In this document: in pieces, positions 6,981-16,500 of the stretch | Numbering within the stretch: position 1 is the first letter of the stretch | Layout: every line of letters begins with the position of its first letter | Assembly (NCBI GenBank): GCA_002317325.1 | Contig: DCJB01000083.1 | Span: forward strand, 1 to 25,655 | Origin: Bacteroidales bacterium UBA1711 | GTDB taxonomy: Bacteria > Bacteroidota > Bacteroidia > Bacteroidales > P3 | Direction: 5' to 3' | DNA: 25,655 nucleotides | Position numbers and translations under genes: made by a program | Notes under the pieces: model-generated | The model's input: only the letters and a program-made list of their open reading frames with translations | What the model was told of the DNA's origin: nothing | Databases searched by the model: none

Positions 6981-9155
6981 CTATCGGATGATGTCCATCT
7001 CGTCTATCAGGTTCTGCGCGTTGGCGTACTTGTCGATGACGAAGAGCATATACCGCGTGTCGAGGCAGATGCAGCGCTGCAGGTTCTCCTCAAAGTCGAT
7101 GTCGCCCGACATCGCCTCCCCGTTGCCGTCAAAGGCCAGCCCGATGAGGTTGCCGTAGGCGTCCAGGACGGGCGACCCGCTGTTGCCGCCCGTGATGTCG
7201 TTGTTGGTGATGAAGCAGGTGGGCAGCTCGCCGCGGCTGTTGGTGTAGGGGCCGTAGTCTTTGGTGCTGTAGAGGTCCTTGAGGCGCTGGGGCACGTTAA
7301 ACTCGCCGCCGGGGGTGGGGTCTTCTTTCTGCATCACGCCTTCCAAGGTGGTGTAGTAGTGGTACGAAACGCCGTCCCGCGGGTCGTAGGCCTTCACGTT
7401 GCCGTAGGTCAGGCGGATGGTGCTGTTGGCGTCGGGCGACATGAGTCTCTTGCCGGCGTTAATTTGCAGAATGCCGTCAACGAAGTCGCGCGTGCCGCGG
7501 GTGAGGTTGTCGCGGCTCTGCTGCGGCACACCCTGATACACCGTGCGGTACTGGTCGAGGATTCCCGAGCCATAGACATACATTTCGTCTTTTTCAAGCG
7601 CCTTGAGGTTCGGGTCTTTCAAGAACTTCATGAAGCGCTCCTCGTTGGCGAAGAACGACTGGGCGAAGAGGCGGTTGGTGAGGGCTTCAAAGTCGCCTTT
7701 ATACTTGCGGTCGGCGTTCTTGAGGCACTCGGGCAGATACTTGATGTTGATATTCTGATAGGTGTAGGCTATCATGGCGGTCATCAGGGTCCGCTCCACG
7801 TTCTCGTCGTAGTCTTTGTAGAAGGTCTGGGCCTCCGAGCGGAGCTCCTCAATCATGGCAATGCGCTTGTCGGGATTGGTCTCGTTGCAGATGGCTTTGA
7901 TGGAGCGGCCGAACAGGTAGGACTGGTAGAGCAGTTCCGGCCCCTCGAGGAGGCCTTCGTCAAGATAGATGAGGGCTTCCTGCAGCTCGCGGCGGTCGGC
8001 GTAGCTCCCCTCTATCAGGTCGAGGGCCTTCAGATATTTGGGGTCTTTGTCCTTCGCCCAGGCGCGGTACTCCGACTCGATGTCCAGTTTGAGGGCCATG
8101 GTGTTGAGCTTCTTGAGGGCGATGTTCTGCTCGTTGCTGTATTTCCAGTAGTTGGAGCAGCTGGCATATTTGGAGGCATACTTGATTTTGACGGCCTGGT
8201 CGCGCCGCATCTCTTGGCGGAGGATGTTGATTTTGACCGAGCGGATGTTATAGCGCAGGGTGTTGGACACTTCCATGGTCTCCTTCAATCCGTAGGAGGT
8301 GAGGAAATGGTTGGTGGTGCCCGGAAAACCCATCACCATGGCAAAGTCGCCGTCCTTGAGCTCGCGGGCGCTCACGGGCAGGTGGTGCTTGGGCTTCAGG
8401 GGGATGTTCTCTTTGGCGTAGGGGGCGGGCTTGCCGTCAGGCGACGTGTAGATGCGGAACATGGAGAAGTCGCAGGTGTGGCGGGGCCACGACCAGTTGT
8501 CGGTGTCGCCGCCGAACTTGCCCATCGACGAGGGAGGGGCGCCCACTAACCGCACGTCGCGGTAGATGATGTGGACGAAGAGGAAGTACTGGTTGCCGTT
8601 GAACATGGGCTTGACCATCGCGTCGTAGTCGGTGCCGGCCTTGGCCTCGTTGGCAATGCGCTCGCTTACGTTGGCTATGGCTTTGGCGCGGTCGGCCTCG
8701 CTCATGTCGTCGCTCAGGTTCTCAAGCACCCGGGCGGTCACGTCCTCCATGCGGACGAGTATGCTGGCGGTCAGGCCGGGATTGGGAAGCTCCTGCTGCA
8801 TATTGTAGGCCCAGAATCCGTCCCTCAGATAGTCGTGCTCCACGGTGGAGTGCTCCTGCAGCTTCCCGTAGCCGCAGTGGTGGTTGGTGCTGATGAGGCC
8901 CTTCTCGCTGATGATTTCGCCGGTGCAGAAGTGCCAGAAGGGGCGCCCTTCGTTCCCAAGGCCCACTATCGCGTCCTTGAGGCAGTTCTGATTGATGCTG
9001 TAGATGTCTTCGGGCGACAGCTTGAAGCCCGCCTTCTGCATATCGGCATAGTTCTTGCCAATCAGCGAAAGCAGCCACATTCCCTCGTCGGCGCGCCCGG
9101 CCGCCGGAGCCAGCACCATCAGTGCCAGCGTGAGCGTAACAATTGCTTTTTTCAT
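6981..9155 (-). CDS. S46 family dipeptidyl peptidase, DPP7-like
   Basis: This is a secreted serine exopeptidase that removes dipeptides from oligopeptide N-termini in the periplasm, feeding peptide catabolism. The 724-residue product has a signal peptide (MKKAIVTLTLALMVLAPAAG, likely cleaved after A22). It has the His motif TNHHCGYG (H92/H93) and the Ser motif ITGGNSGSPV with catalytic S659. In this family, residue 673 of the Porphyromonas enzymes sets specificity: Gly in DPP7 (hydrophobic P1) and Arg in DPP11 (Asp/Glu P1). Here Ser659 corresponds to 655, and position 677, at the same offset of four, is Gly in LAFDGNGEAM. That points to DPP7-type specificity. The gene stands alone, and no TAnnTTTG box is visible upstream. 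Confidence 0.92.
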   Translation of the reverse strand: MKKAIVTLTLALMVLAPAAGRADEGMWLLSLIGKNYADMQKAGFKLSPEDIYSINQNCLKDAIVGLGNEGRPFWHFCTGEIISEKGLISTNHHCGYGKLQEHSTVEHDYLRDGFWAYNMQQELPNPGLTASILVRMEDVTARVLENLSDDMSEADRAKAIANVSERIANEAKAGTDYDAMVKPMFNGNQYFLFVHIIYRDVRLVGAPPSSMGKFGGDTDNWSWPRHTCDFSMFRIYTSPDGKPAPYAKENIPLKPKHHLPVSARELKDGDFAMVMGFPGTTNHFLTSYGLKETMEVSNTLRYNIRSVKINILRQEMRRDQAVKIKYASKYASCSNYWKYSNEQNIALKKLNTMALKLDIESEYRAWAKDKDPKYLKALDLIEGSYADRRELQEALIYLDEGLLEGPELLYQSYLFGRSIKAICNETNPDKRIAMIEELRSEAQTFYKDYDENVERTLMTAMIAYTYQNINIKYLPECLKNADRKYKGDFEALTNRLFAQSFFANEERFMKFLKDPNLKALEKDEMYVYGSGILDQYRTVYQGVPQQSRDNLTRGTRDFVDGILQINAGKRLMSPDANSTIRLTYGNVKAYDPRDGVSYHYYTTLEGVMQKEDPTPGGEFNVPQRLKDLYSTKDYGPYTNSRGELPTCFITNNDITGGNSGSPVLDAYGNLIGLAFDGNGEAMSGDIDFEENLQRCICLDTRYMLFVIDKYANAQNLIDEMDIIR

Positions 9156-9270
9156 TTTGTTTTGTGTTTGTTTATGTGTTAATAAATGATTGATTGCTTG
9201 GTATTCGGAGTCTGTGCCGCCCCGCGGCGGGCTGGTTCTCTCTCCCGTCGTTTTTTCGGGGGCAAAGGGC

Positions 9271-10008
9271 TCACGTTGTGGCTGATATTGTCGGCGGGAC
9301 TTGATACCTCAGCATCCCCGCAAACTCTTTGTCGCCTCTCGTCATGTCCGCTAACTTGTCTTCTAATAGCCTCTTCGCCTCCTGTATTTCTGCAGGAACT
9401 GTTCCAACTCGGGAACATAGTTCGAGAATGGAATGCAATTGTTTGTAATCTTTAAGCACCTCCAACCTTCTTGCCTTCAAGTCGGGTCGGTCGTTCAGTT
9501 TCAAGACACTTATCGTGGTCTCTCCTTTCTGTATGTCGTAGGGGGTGCTTCCGACGGCTACGGCAATTTCTCCCCGCCACCCAATGAAGTCTTCGGGCCG
9601 CTCAAAGGCTGGGTTGACCAGCAGGGGCTGCTCGTTGGCGATGTTCTGATGGCCTATGTCCCGCTGGCCCTCGTCATACAGGGGGAAGAGGGTGCGTTTG
9701 CACGACCTGTTGCACTCCGAACAGCTGAAAAGCAGGTTGTCCCAGTCGTATGCCAGCCAATGGTATCCATCATGTTCTTTCTGTCCGTCGGCTGCCTTAT
9801 ATTTCGTTTTGGGACGGTAATGCTCCACATCCCCATAATCGCCGTTGAGTTTTCGCTCGCAGTAGGCGCACTTCCCGTGCTGGTCGTCTTTCAGTTGCTG
9901 CTTTACGGCGGGACTCCCGTACACAGTCCCATCTATGGCGGCGGCATTGGTCGGGGCAGCGACATCCAGCGCGGCTGGGGCTGGGGTGGATTTGTCTAAC
10001 TTTATCAT
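9271..10008 (-). CDS. ptuB: Septu defence HNH endonuclease PtuB
   Basis: This is the nuclease subunit of a Septu antiphage system. The 245-residue protein carries the TIGR02646-type HNH core: C47-A-Y-C50, then VEHYRPK with H63, WLAYDWDNLLF, and C96-S-E-C99-N100, followed by LFPL. The two CxxC pairs bind zinc and H63 is the expected catalytic base (family knowledge). It overlaps the upstream ATPase gene by four bases (ATGA), so the two are translationally coupled and probably made in fixed ratio. In characterised Septu systems the ATPase and HNH proteins form a complex that degrades DNA during infection. No reverse transcriptase lies nearby, so this is stand-alone Septu and not a retron. Confidence 0.87.
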   Translation of the reverse strand: MIKLDKSTPAPAALDVAAPTNAAAIDGTVYGSPAVKQQLKDDQHGKCAYCERKLNGDYGDVEHYRPKTKYKAADGQKEHDGYHWLAYDWDNLLFSCSECNRSCKRTLFPLYDEGQRDIGHQNIANEQPLLVNPAFERPEDFIGWRGEIAVAVGSTPYDIQKGETTISVLKLNDRPDLKARRLEVLKDYKQLHSILELCSRVGTVPAEIQEAKRLLEDKLADMTRGDKEFAGMLRYQVPPTISATT

Positions 10009-11369
10009 AGCAAACCCTCTTGCGAAGCCCAGCTCAGCAGAGCCTGTTCTGCCCTCTGCTGGTCGTCAGTTGTTCCTTGCCTCGGCAGTCCATATACCTC
10101 GGCATTCAGTCTCCCCAGTTCCTCGTTCTCCGCCGGAGTCAGACTTCCCTGCCTCAGCAGTTCTTCTCTCCTGGCAAAGGCGCGTTCCACCCTCTCGGAA
10201 TAGACCGAGGGCAGCGAGAAGGCCTCGCTCAGCAATATCAGGCTTACGTCGTAGTTCGACATATCTGTCCTCGAAATATCCTCGGCGCCGCTGCTCGTCA
10301 GCCTTATCAGCTGGACGCTGTTGTCGTTTGCCCCCAGCACCACCACAGGGCTGTGGGTCGTAATGACGAACTGCACGTTGGGGAATATTTGGCTGAGCTG
10401 GCTCAGTATCTGGCGCTGCCATCGGGCGTGCAGGTGGAGGTCTATCTCGTCAATGAGCACTATGCCCGTTTCCGACAGGGGGGTCGGTGTGTCGGGGTTG
10501 CCTTCGGCCATTCTTGCCGCCAAGTCGGCAACCATGGCAATCATCACCTTGTATCCCGCACTCAGCTGTTCGATACGCAGCTCCCTTACCCCATCCTCGT
10601 CCCGCACGTCCACCACAAATCGCAGCGGGCGTGTCTCAATCCGGGGGTGTGAGTAGTTCTCTCCCAACAGGGTGGAGAGCGCGGTCCGCACGGTCTCCAG
10701 CACGGGCGACCGATAGGCGCGGTCGCCGAGCCGGTCGCGTTCTCTCCGCTCCTCGTCTTCCATCAGGTCAAACCAGGCGAAGAACCGTTTGAAGTTCGTC
10801 GCCGACAGCATCGATGCCGTGTAGCAGTCCCACCGCTCGTAGGTCTTGGACGTATAGCGGCGGCGTTCGGGCCCCGCAATGTTGCCCCGGTCGGTGCCGT
10901 AGTAGGCCAGTATCGGAAGCCTGGCCCCGCTTTCCCCCGCCCTGATGGCATCGCCAAGCTCCCCGGCATACGCCCGCAACGCTTGGGTGTCGGACTTGGG
11001 CGCCTCCTCGCTCCCCTTGCGGTAGCGTCTCGCCACTGCCGTTCCTGTGGGCAGCCCGAATACCGCCTCTATCCCGAGGCAGGGCGCCGGTCTGCCGTCC
11101 GAAGCAAGGTGTACATCGCTGTCGATGATGGAGGAGTACGGCTGTCCGGGAAACTGGGCGATAAAGGGGCTCACCATATAGGCAATGCCGTCCAACAGGG
11201 TGGTCTTGCCGGCACCGTTATCGCCCATAACGAGGGTGATGTTCTTGTCTGCGGCAAAATCAACAGTCAGCGGGCTGGAACCGACCAGCCGCATATTTTC
11301 TATTCTTATCTTGTCCAACCGCATGACGCTTCCGTTTATGGGGTTATTTGCTTCCGACGTTTCTATCAT
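10005..11369 (-). CDS. ptuA: Septu defence ATPase PtuA
   Basis: This ABC-type AAA ATPase is the sensor subunit of Septu. In its 454 residues, GDNGAGKTTLL (Walker A, 49-59), LSAGYK (ABC signature, 269-274), VLIDEIDLHLH (Walker B, 304 on) and TTHSP (H-loop, 337-341) appear in order. The family-typical LPILAYYGTDR lies at 151-161. The ATG at 11369 is used here; a second ATG at residue 16 (MRLDKIRIENM, position 11324) is closer to the usual start of such ATPases and is a fair alternative. Upstream lie a TATCTTTG promoter box (11470-11477) and a hairpin (11386-11415). Its TGA overlaps the ATG of ptuB. The gene is about 60% G+C, between the local core genes and the second defence block. Confidence 0.88.
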   Translation of the reverse strand: MIETSEANNPINGSVMRLDKIRIENMRLVGSSPLTVDFAADKNITLVMGDNGAGKTTLLDGIAYMVSPFIAQFPGQPYSSIIDSDVHLASDGRPAPCLGIEAVFGLPTGTAVARRYRKGSEEAPKSDTQALRAYAGELGDAIRAGESGARLPILAYYGTDRGNIAGPERRRYTSKTYERWDCYTASMLSATNFKRFFAWFDLMEDEERRERDRLGDRAYRSPVLETVRTALSTLLGENYSHPRIETRPLRFVVDVRDEDGVRELRIEQLSAGYKVMIAMVADLAARMAEGNPDTPTPLSETGIVLIDEIDLHLHARWQRQILSQLSQIFPNVQFVITTHSPVVVLGANDNSVQLIRLTSSGAEDISRTDMSNYDVSLILLSEAFSLPSVYSERVERAFARREELLRQGSLTPAENEELGRLNAEVYGLPRQGTTDDQQRAEQALLSWASQEGLL

Positions 11370-11385
11370 GCCGGGTCTGTGAACA

Positions 11386-11415
11386 ATTCCCTCTGATGTT
11401 ATCCATCAAGGGAAT
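11386..11415 (-). promoter_or_regulatory. Hairpin in the ptuA leader
   Basis: On the - strand, ATTCCCTTGATG pairs with CATCAGAGGGAAT around the loop GATAA, giving 12 base pairs with one bulged G. It ends 16 bases before the ptuA ATG and has no T run, so it is more likely an operator or a translation-modulating fold than a terminator. Confidence 0.55.
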
Positions 11416-11469
11416 AGAGGCCGTACGCCCCGTCTCCCGCTTTTCTATCGGCACAACAAATTCTGCGTG

Positions 11470-11477
11470 CAAAGATA
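11470..11477 (-). promoter_or_regulatory. -7 box of the Septu operon promoter
   Basis: The - strand reads TATCTTTG followed by C, a match to the Bacteroidetes TAnnTTTG element. An A10 run lies just upstream. No convincing TTG is found 19 bases upstream, so the -33 element is weak. The predicted leader is about 93 bases. Confidence 0.65.
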
Positions 11478-11564
11478 CGTTTTTTTTTTGGATTGGCTGC
11501 GGTGTGCGAGAAAAAAGTCTCGTCTCGGAGTTCTTGGACAGGTCGGGGGCGGGACCGGGTTTCG

Positions 11565-12767
11565 CTACCGCGGTTCGGATGTCTTGGGGGTGGGGCAGGG
11601 GCGGGCGGCGTAGTCGCGGGTGAGCATTTCGGCCGACAGTTTGAACCATATCAGCGCGCAGGGCAGGGCTTTGAGGGCGTATGGCTGCACATAGCGCTCT
11701 CGCAGGTAGGCAGGAAAGAGGTCGCTCGGCGAGAGGCTCGTCAGAACGAAGGCGAAGACCATCAGCCCCGCGTCCCACCCGCCGCGCTTCCACGGCGCCG
11801 ACGCATACCAGACCACGGCGCCGGTGAGGGCGATGATGTAGCCGCTCGACTCGCTCCCCGAGCTGAACAGCACCACGAACAGCAGCGCCGAAGCCAAGAA
11901 GGCGAAGCGGAAGGCGAGGTGCTGCCGCTGCCGCCGCCGCAGGTAGGGGGCGGCAAAGAGGGCCGCTCCCGGCGCCATCAGCCAGAGGTCGTTGAATTGC
12001 AGCCCCGTGGTGCGGTGCACCAGCCCGAGAAGGGATATGTTCTGCATCAGCGAGCCGGCGTTGAGGCTGTTCTTGTCGGCAAGGCAGGCCGCCCACGCGC
12101 CGTATTGCTCGGCGATGTATTGCGGCCCGAAAGCCGCCATCGGCAGCAGGGCCAGCCCCGCCCCCCAGCCTGCGCACCACAGCGCGAACCGCCGCTTGTG
12201 CTTGGAGAAGAGGAAGAACGCCAGACCCGCCAGCCCGTATATCTTCACCAGCGCGCCCACCGCGATGAGCAGCGCCGCCCACGGCTCTTTCTCTTTCTCC
12301 ACCAAGGCGAAAGCCCCCACTATCGCCGCCGCGACAGCTATGTTGAACTGCTGCATGAACAGGGCGGTGAGCAGCTCGTGGGCGCAGAACCACCACACGA
12401 AGACCTGCATTCCCCTGCCTCCCGGCAGCGCCTTGACGGCGAAGAACAGCGACGCGGCCAGCGCCGCCGCCCACAGCGCCAGCCCTGCGGGGTGCGGCAG
12501 CAGGGCGAATGGCGCGATGAGGAGGGCGAAGAACGGCCCGTAGAGGTTGTGGTCGTGATATTCGGAGGGGTAGTAGTCGTAGAGGGGCAGCCCGTGCGAG
12601 GCGTGGCGGAACACCCCCTCGAAGATGAGGTAGTTGTTGCACCGCTCGGGCGACATCTTGGCCAGCGCGGCCAGCACCGCCAGCAGCAGCCACAGCCCCA
12701 GCAGCAGGCGGGGGTCCGAAAGCAGCGGGGCGGCCGTCAGCCGCCGCAGTCTATCGGCAATACTCAT
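11565..12767 (-). CDS. GT87-like integral membrane glycosyltransferase (DUF2029)
   Basis: This 400-residue polytopic membrane protein has about nine or ten hydrophobic segments. After the first helix comes the extracytoplasmic loop with KMSPERCNNYLIFEGVF and LPLYDYYPSEYHDHNLYGPFFALL, the acidic-aromatic pattern seen in GT87/DUF2029 polyprenol-dependent mannosyltransferase-like proteins. Other clues are LVKIYGL and KNSLNAGSLMQNISLLGLVHR. Such enzymes add a sugar from a lipid-linked donor on the outer face of the inner membrane; the actual sugar and acceptor are not deducible. Its start overlaps the upstream deacetylase by 17 bases, so the pair is coupled and probably acts on one surface glycan. 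The gene is about 70% G+C, like the core genes. Confidence 0.75.
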   Translation of the reverse strand: MSIADRLRRLTAAPLLSDPRLLLGLWLLLAVLAALAKMSPERCNNYLIFEGVFRHASHGLPLYDYYPSEYHDHNLYGPFFALLIAPFALLPHPAGLALWAAALAASLFFAVKALPGGRGMQVFVWWFCAHELLTALFMQQFNIAVAAAIVGAFALVEKEKEPWAALLIAVGALVKIYGLAGLAFFLFSKHKRRFALWCAGWGAGLALLPMAAFGPQYIAEQYGAWAACLADKNSLNAGSLMQNISLLGLVHRTTGLQFNDLWLMAPGAALFAAPYLRRRQRQHLAFRFAFLASALLFVVLFSSGSESSGYIIALTGAVVWYASAPWKRGGWDAGLMVFAFVLTSLSPSDLFPAYLRERYVQPYALKALPCALIWFKLSAEMLTRDYAARPCPTPKTSEPR

Positions 12768-13536
12768 GGCAGAATTGGCTGTAGGTTACAAACTCGGCCC
12801 CCTCGGCCCTGAGCGCCGCCACCAAGCGCTCGAGTCGTCCCGCGATGGCTTGCCCGCTGTTGTGGCGGATGATGAGGGGCATCCGATACTCGGGGTGCTC
12901 CCCTATGGCGAAGAACTCCCACGGGTGGAAGTAGGTGACGAAATAGCCCGTCTTGCGCAGCACCCGCCGCGCCAGCGCCCGGTAGAGCCGCTCGGGAAAG
13001 AGGTGGAGCGCCAGCCAGAAGAGCGGCACCCGCAGCCCCGGCGTCACCGAGGCGGGTATCTGCAGCACCCCCTCCCGCATGAAGCAGGTGCGCGGCGTGT
13101 CCAAGTGCATATAGCGGCCCGGGATGAAGGCGGGGTTGAGCGACGAGTTGTATCGGTAGCCCAAGCGGCGGAGCTCCCCGTCATCGACGGCAAACATCCG
13201 GGGCTGGCGGTAGCCCTCCGCCGGAGTGCCGCTGACGGCCTCGACGCGCCGTTTCGACTCTTCGTAGTCGGTGGGCTTGGGGCAGAAGTGGTCGCAGCCG
13301 TGGCAGGCCGCCTCGTGCCCCTCTTCCACTATGCGCCGAACCAGGTCGGGGGCGTTCTCTGCGAAGTTGGCCGTGCAGAAGAAGGTGGCCTTCACCCGCT
13401 GGCGCTTCAGTATGTCGAGGATGGTCTGCGTCCCTTGGCGGCTGACGGCCATCCCCTCTTCGAGCGAGAAATCGACCCCGTGTTCCCGCGGTCCGTCAAA
13501 TTCTTCTGTGTCGAAACTGAGTAGTATCTTTTTCAT
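12751..13536 (-). CDS. Polysaccharide deacetylase (NodB/CE4 family)
   Basis: This is a metal-dependent deacetylase of surface or peptidoglycan sugars. The 261-residue product starts MKKILLSFDTEEFDG, where D9 in FDTEEF is the motif 1 Asp. ACHGCDHF supplies the metal-binding H79 and H83 (H-x3-H), YRQPRM is the arginine motif 3, and YFHPWEF near residue 190 is the His motif. The layout without a signal peptide resembles the cytoplasmic deacetylases of exopolysaccharide loci. The start overlaps the upstream Res-like gene by four bases (ATGA), and the stop overlaps the GT87-like gene. Base composition changes sharply at its start: 40/60 G+C in 13441-13500 against 29/60 in 13561-13620. Confidence 0.85.
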   Translation of the reverse strand: MKKILLSFDTEEFDGPREHGVDFSLEEGMAVSRQGTQTILDILKRQRVKATFFCTANFAENAPDLVRRIVEEGHEAACHGCDHFCPKPTDYEESKRRVEAVSGTPAEGYRQPRMFAVDDGELRRLGYRYNSSLNPAFIPGRYMHLDTPRTCFMREGVLQIPASVTPGLRVPLFWLALHLFPERLYRALARRVLRKTGYFVTYFHPWEFFAIGEHPEYRMPLIIRHNSGQAIAGRLERLVAALRAEGAEFVTYSQFCHEYCR

Positions 13537-16500
13537 TTCTTTATTATCTTCCCAAATAATTTCTCCATGTACTTCTCGTCATCCTTGAAGAGCACGTGGT
13601 TTTCCTCGAACTTCTCGTCATCGCCATCAAACCACCAGTCTATCTCGCGTGACTTGGTCTCGGAGATGATGTAGCAGTCAAGTGTGATGCTGGCGTCATT
13701 CAACGATGGTTCCACCTCTGTCTTCAGCAGATTGAAGAGCTGTATCTTCGGGTCATTCGGCCCATGCAGGTTGCGCAATCCCTTCGGGTCAATGAAGGTG
13801 ACGTGCTGCTTCTCGCCATCGTTCACCCACAGGATGAAGTCGGGGTAGAAGTTGCTTGCCTCAAAGAAACCTATGCCCTTGCGGCTCTCGTTGCGGAGCA
13901 GATACACCTCCTTGCCAGCCAGCACATCGTCCTTGTGCGCCTCGTAATACTTGCGCGCCTGCTCCACAAAGGTTGACTCTCCTACATTCAAAGCCACGGG
14001 CGAAATCTTGATAAGTGGTTCGTTGGTGTATTGGTCGCGCAGAATCTTCTTGCCGTTGCTGTCCTTGTCTCTGAGGCACAGCAACGGGAAATACAGATGA
14101 CGGTCGAAACGCAAAGCCTGAATCCAGCGTCCATAGATACTGAAGTCACGTTCCAGATTGCCCGAGAGTATCTGCTCTCTCAACTCCTTCAGCTTCTCTA
14201 TCCATTCGTTCTGATCCTGGCGCACCTCCACGGTATATTCCTCAAAGAAGTTAGGGTCGTTCTGATCCACATAAACCGTCTCCATATACTGACTTTCCCA
14301 TTTGCCCTTGTTGCGCTTGTAGGTACGGTCTATGTAGGCACGAAGCAATGCAATGGCAATCTCCTCCCATCGCGCCACATCACGTCCGAAGTCACGGAAC
14401 TCAAGGTCAGCCTCCTGTATGGTCAGCTCGTACCATTTGGGATTCTGCATCAGCGTCTGCAGCATCTCCACGCTCAGTTCCATGTTCCACCAGCTGCGCT
14501 CGTTTTTCATCTGCTGAAGGGCAAAGAACACCTTCCTCCAGTCAATCAGCGACAGATGCTCCTTCGTGAGCTTTCCGAGCTTCGCAACAACAGCCGTCTC
14601 TACCCGCGCACCACCGCTGTATATAGCCTCCACCTTGGGTGTCCAGTCGAGCTTTATCAGCGTAGCGTCTATCATGTCCAATGGCTGCACCACCACCGTC
14701 TTCTTGAAGTCATAGCCCTTCTTCAGGCGCACCACTTTCAGTTTGGCATCGCCCAGCAGATTGACCGTAGGAATCTCGATAGGCACATACACCTCCTCGT
14801 TGGCTGGCAATCCTTCGTCCTCTAAGTACTTGCGGAAGGTGTCCATATAGTCGGCACGCACGCCGAAGATGTTCAGCGTCTCGATGTCGCGCAGGCCACG
14901 GGGCAGATTGCCGGGGTTGTAGCTGCTGTCCAACTTCGAGCTGCGCTTCAGCGAGTACTGGAAGCCCTTCAGTCGCACGCCACGGCCAAAGAGCTGGATG
15001 ATCTCCGAACCCTCCGAGCGACCTACGTTCATAAGGCCCATCACACTCACGCGCCACGAACTCCAACCCTCGTTGAACTTTTTCGAACCTATCAGCACAT
15101 TCACCGTGCTGTCCTCCTTGTTGATGCCTGAGAACAGCGACAACTGCCCGAACTCCTTTGTCTCGGTCAGCAATCCGTTCTCCTCGCACAAGGCAAGCAA
15201 CTTACTGCTGTCACCCACGTTTATCACGCCGAAGTAATCGCCATTGCCTATGCGCAAGCCTATCTCCTCGTCGCCACCCTTCTGCTTGTCGATATGCAGA
15301 CGCGCGTTGGGCACCTCGCTATGGAAGAGGCATTTCAGCATCTTGCGGTACGTCTCTTCAGCGTGCTTCTGCTCCTCGCCCAGGCACATGCCGTCCTTCA
15401 CCATCATGAAGCTGTTGGCAAAGAGCGAATAGCCATGGCTGTTCTTGATGCCGTCGTCGGGATTGAGCAGACGCTTGATGTAGCCGATGAACTCCTCCGG
15501 ATGGTCAACGAATGCCTGTATGAACAGCAGTATTTGCGTCACATCGCTGACATCCCTTCCTCGTACCGTGCGCACGGCATTCACCGAACCACCGACGAAG
15601 ATTCCCAACGGCCGTGCGATGAGGAAGCGGTTCTTCACCAATGGCGAAGCCTCGTATGCCAATGTCTGTTCGTAGAGGCACAGCAGATAGGCGGTGAGGT
15701 ACATATTCAGCAGCTCCTCATCGTCCCACGAAGCCATGTTCATGATGCGGTAGTCCTTGCCGTAGCCATCGTTGTAGAAGTAGCGGTAGGAATAGTCGAA
15801 CAAGGTTGCCTTGCCGTATTCCTGCAGCAGAGCCGTACGTGCAGCACCACTCTGTGCCGCTATTGCCTGACCGAAGGTGGCGGAATACTCAAACGAGAAA
15901 CCATCCTGCGTCAGTTTGTTGCGGTATCCTTTCCACACCTCGCCGCCCGAGCCGCGATGGCCCTCATCCACCAGCACCAGATTGTTCCCCTCGAAGCTGT
16001 CAACAGCCACCGTCTTGTCGCCATCCGTCTCCGCCAGTTTGTTCACGTCAATCACCTCAACGGAGTCCTTGCCCTGGAACAAGCCGCCTCGTCCTTGCTT
16101 CGAGAAGAGGAATGCCGTAAAGCCCGAAGCCGTCAGTTCCTCGATATGCTGGTTGCTCAATCCCTCGTTGGGCGTGAGGATGAGTATGCGGTTCAGCTTC
16201 TTGGCACGATACTTCTCGGCATAATAGAGGTACTGCTTGATGTTGACGTGCAGCATCAGCGTCTTGCCGCTGCCTGTAGCGCACCAGAAAGCGAGTTTGT
16301 TCAGGTCGTCCTCGGTGAAGTCGGGCATCTCGTGCCATGTCTCCTGCCGGAAGTTGAAGTCGTCCGTGAGAAAACGGTTGATGCCCGCAAGCAATGCCTG
16401 CTTGTCGGCAAAAAAGCGATCGAGATACACCTCGGTGAAGAGCAGGGCCAGGTACTGGTAGTACTTCCACGTAATCTTATCCTTGCGCCTCTCGTTTATC

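Noticed and set aside
7359..9182. Long + strand frames across the S46 peptidase gene
   Set aside because: Antisense to a full-length, motif-complete peptidase; the translation is repetitive Val/Gly/Glu-rich with no motif.
9205..9270. Possible terminator between ptuB and the S46 gene
   Set aside because: Only 4-5 bp stems (CCCG/CGGG and CCGCC/GGCGG) are found, with the T run inside the loop of one; too weak to call.
9156..11564. Retron using PtuA/PtuB effectors
   Set aside because: No reverse transcriptase gene lies on either side; the flanking genes are an S46 peptidase and a membrane glycosyltransferase.
11493..13524. Long + strand frames across the GT87-like and deacetylase genes
   Set aside because: Antisense to genes with clear family motifs; composition is Arg/Gln/Pro or Val/Gly-rich as expected of GC shadows.
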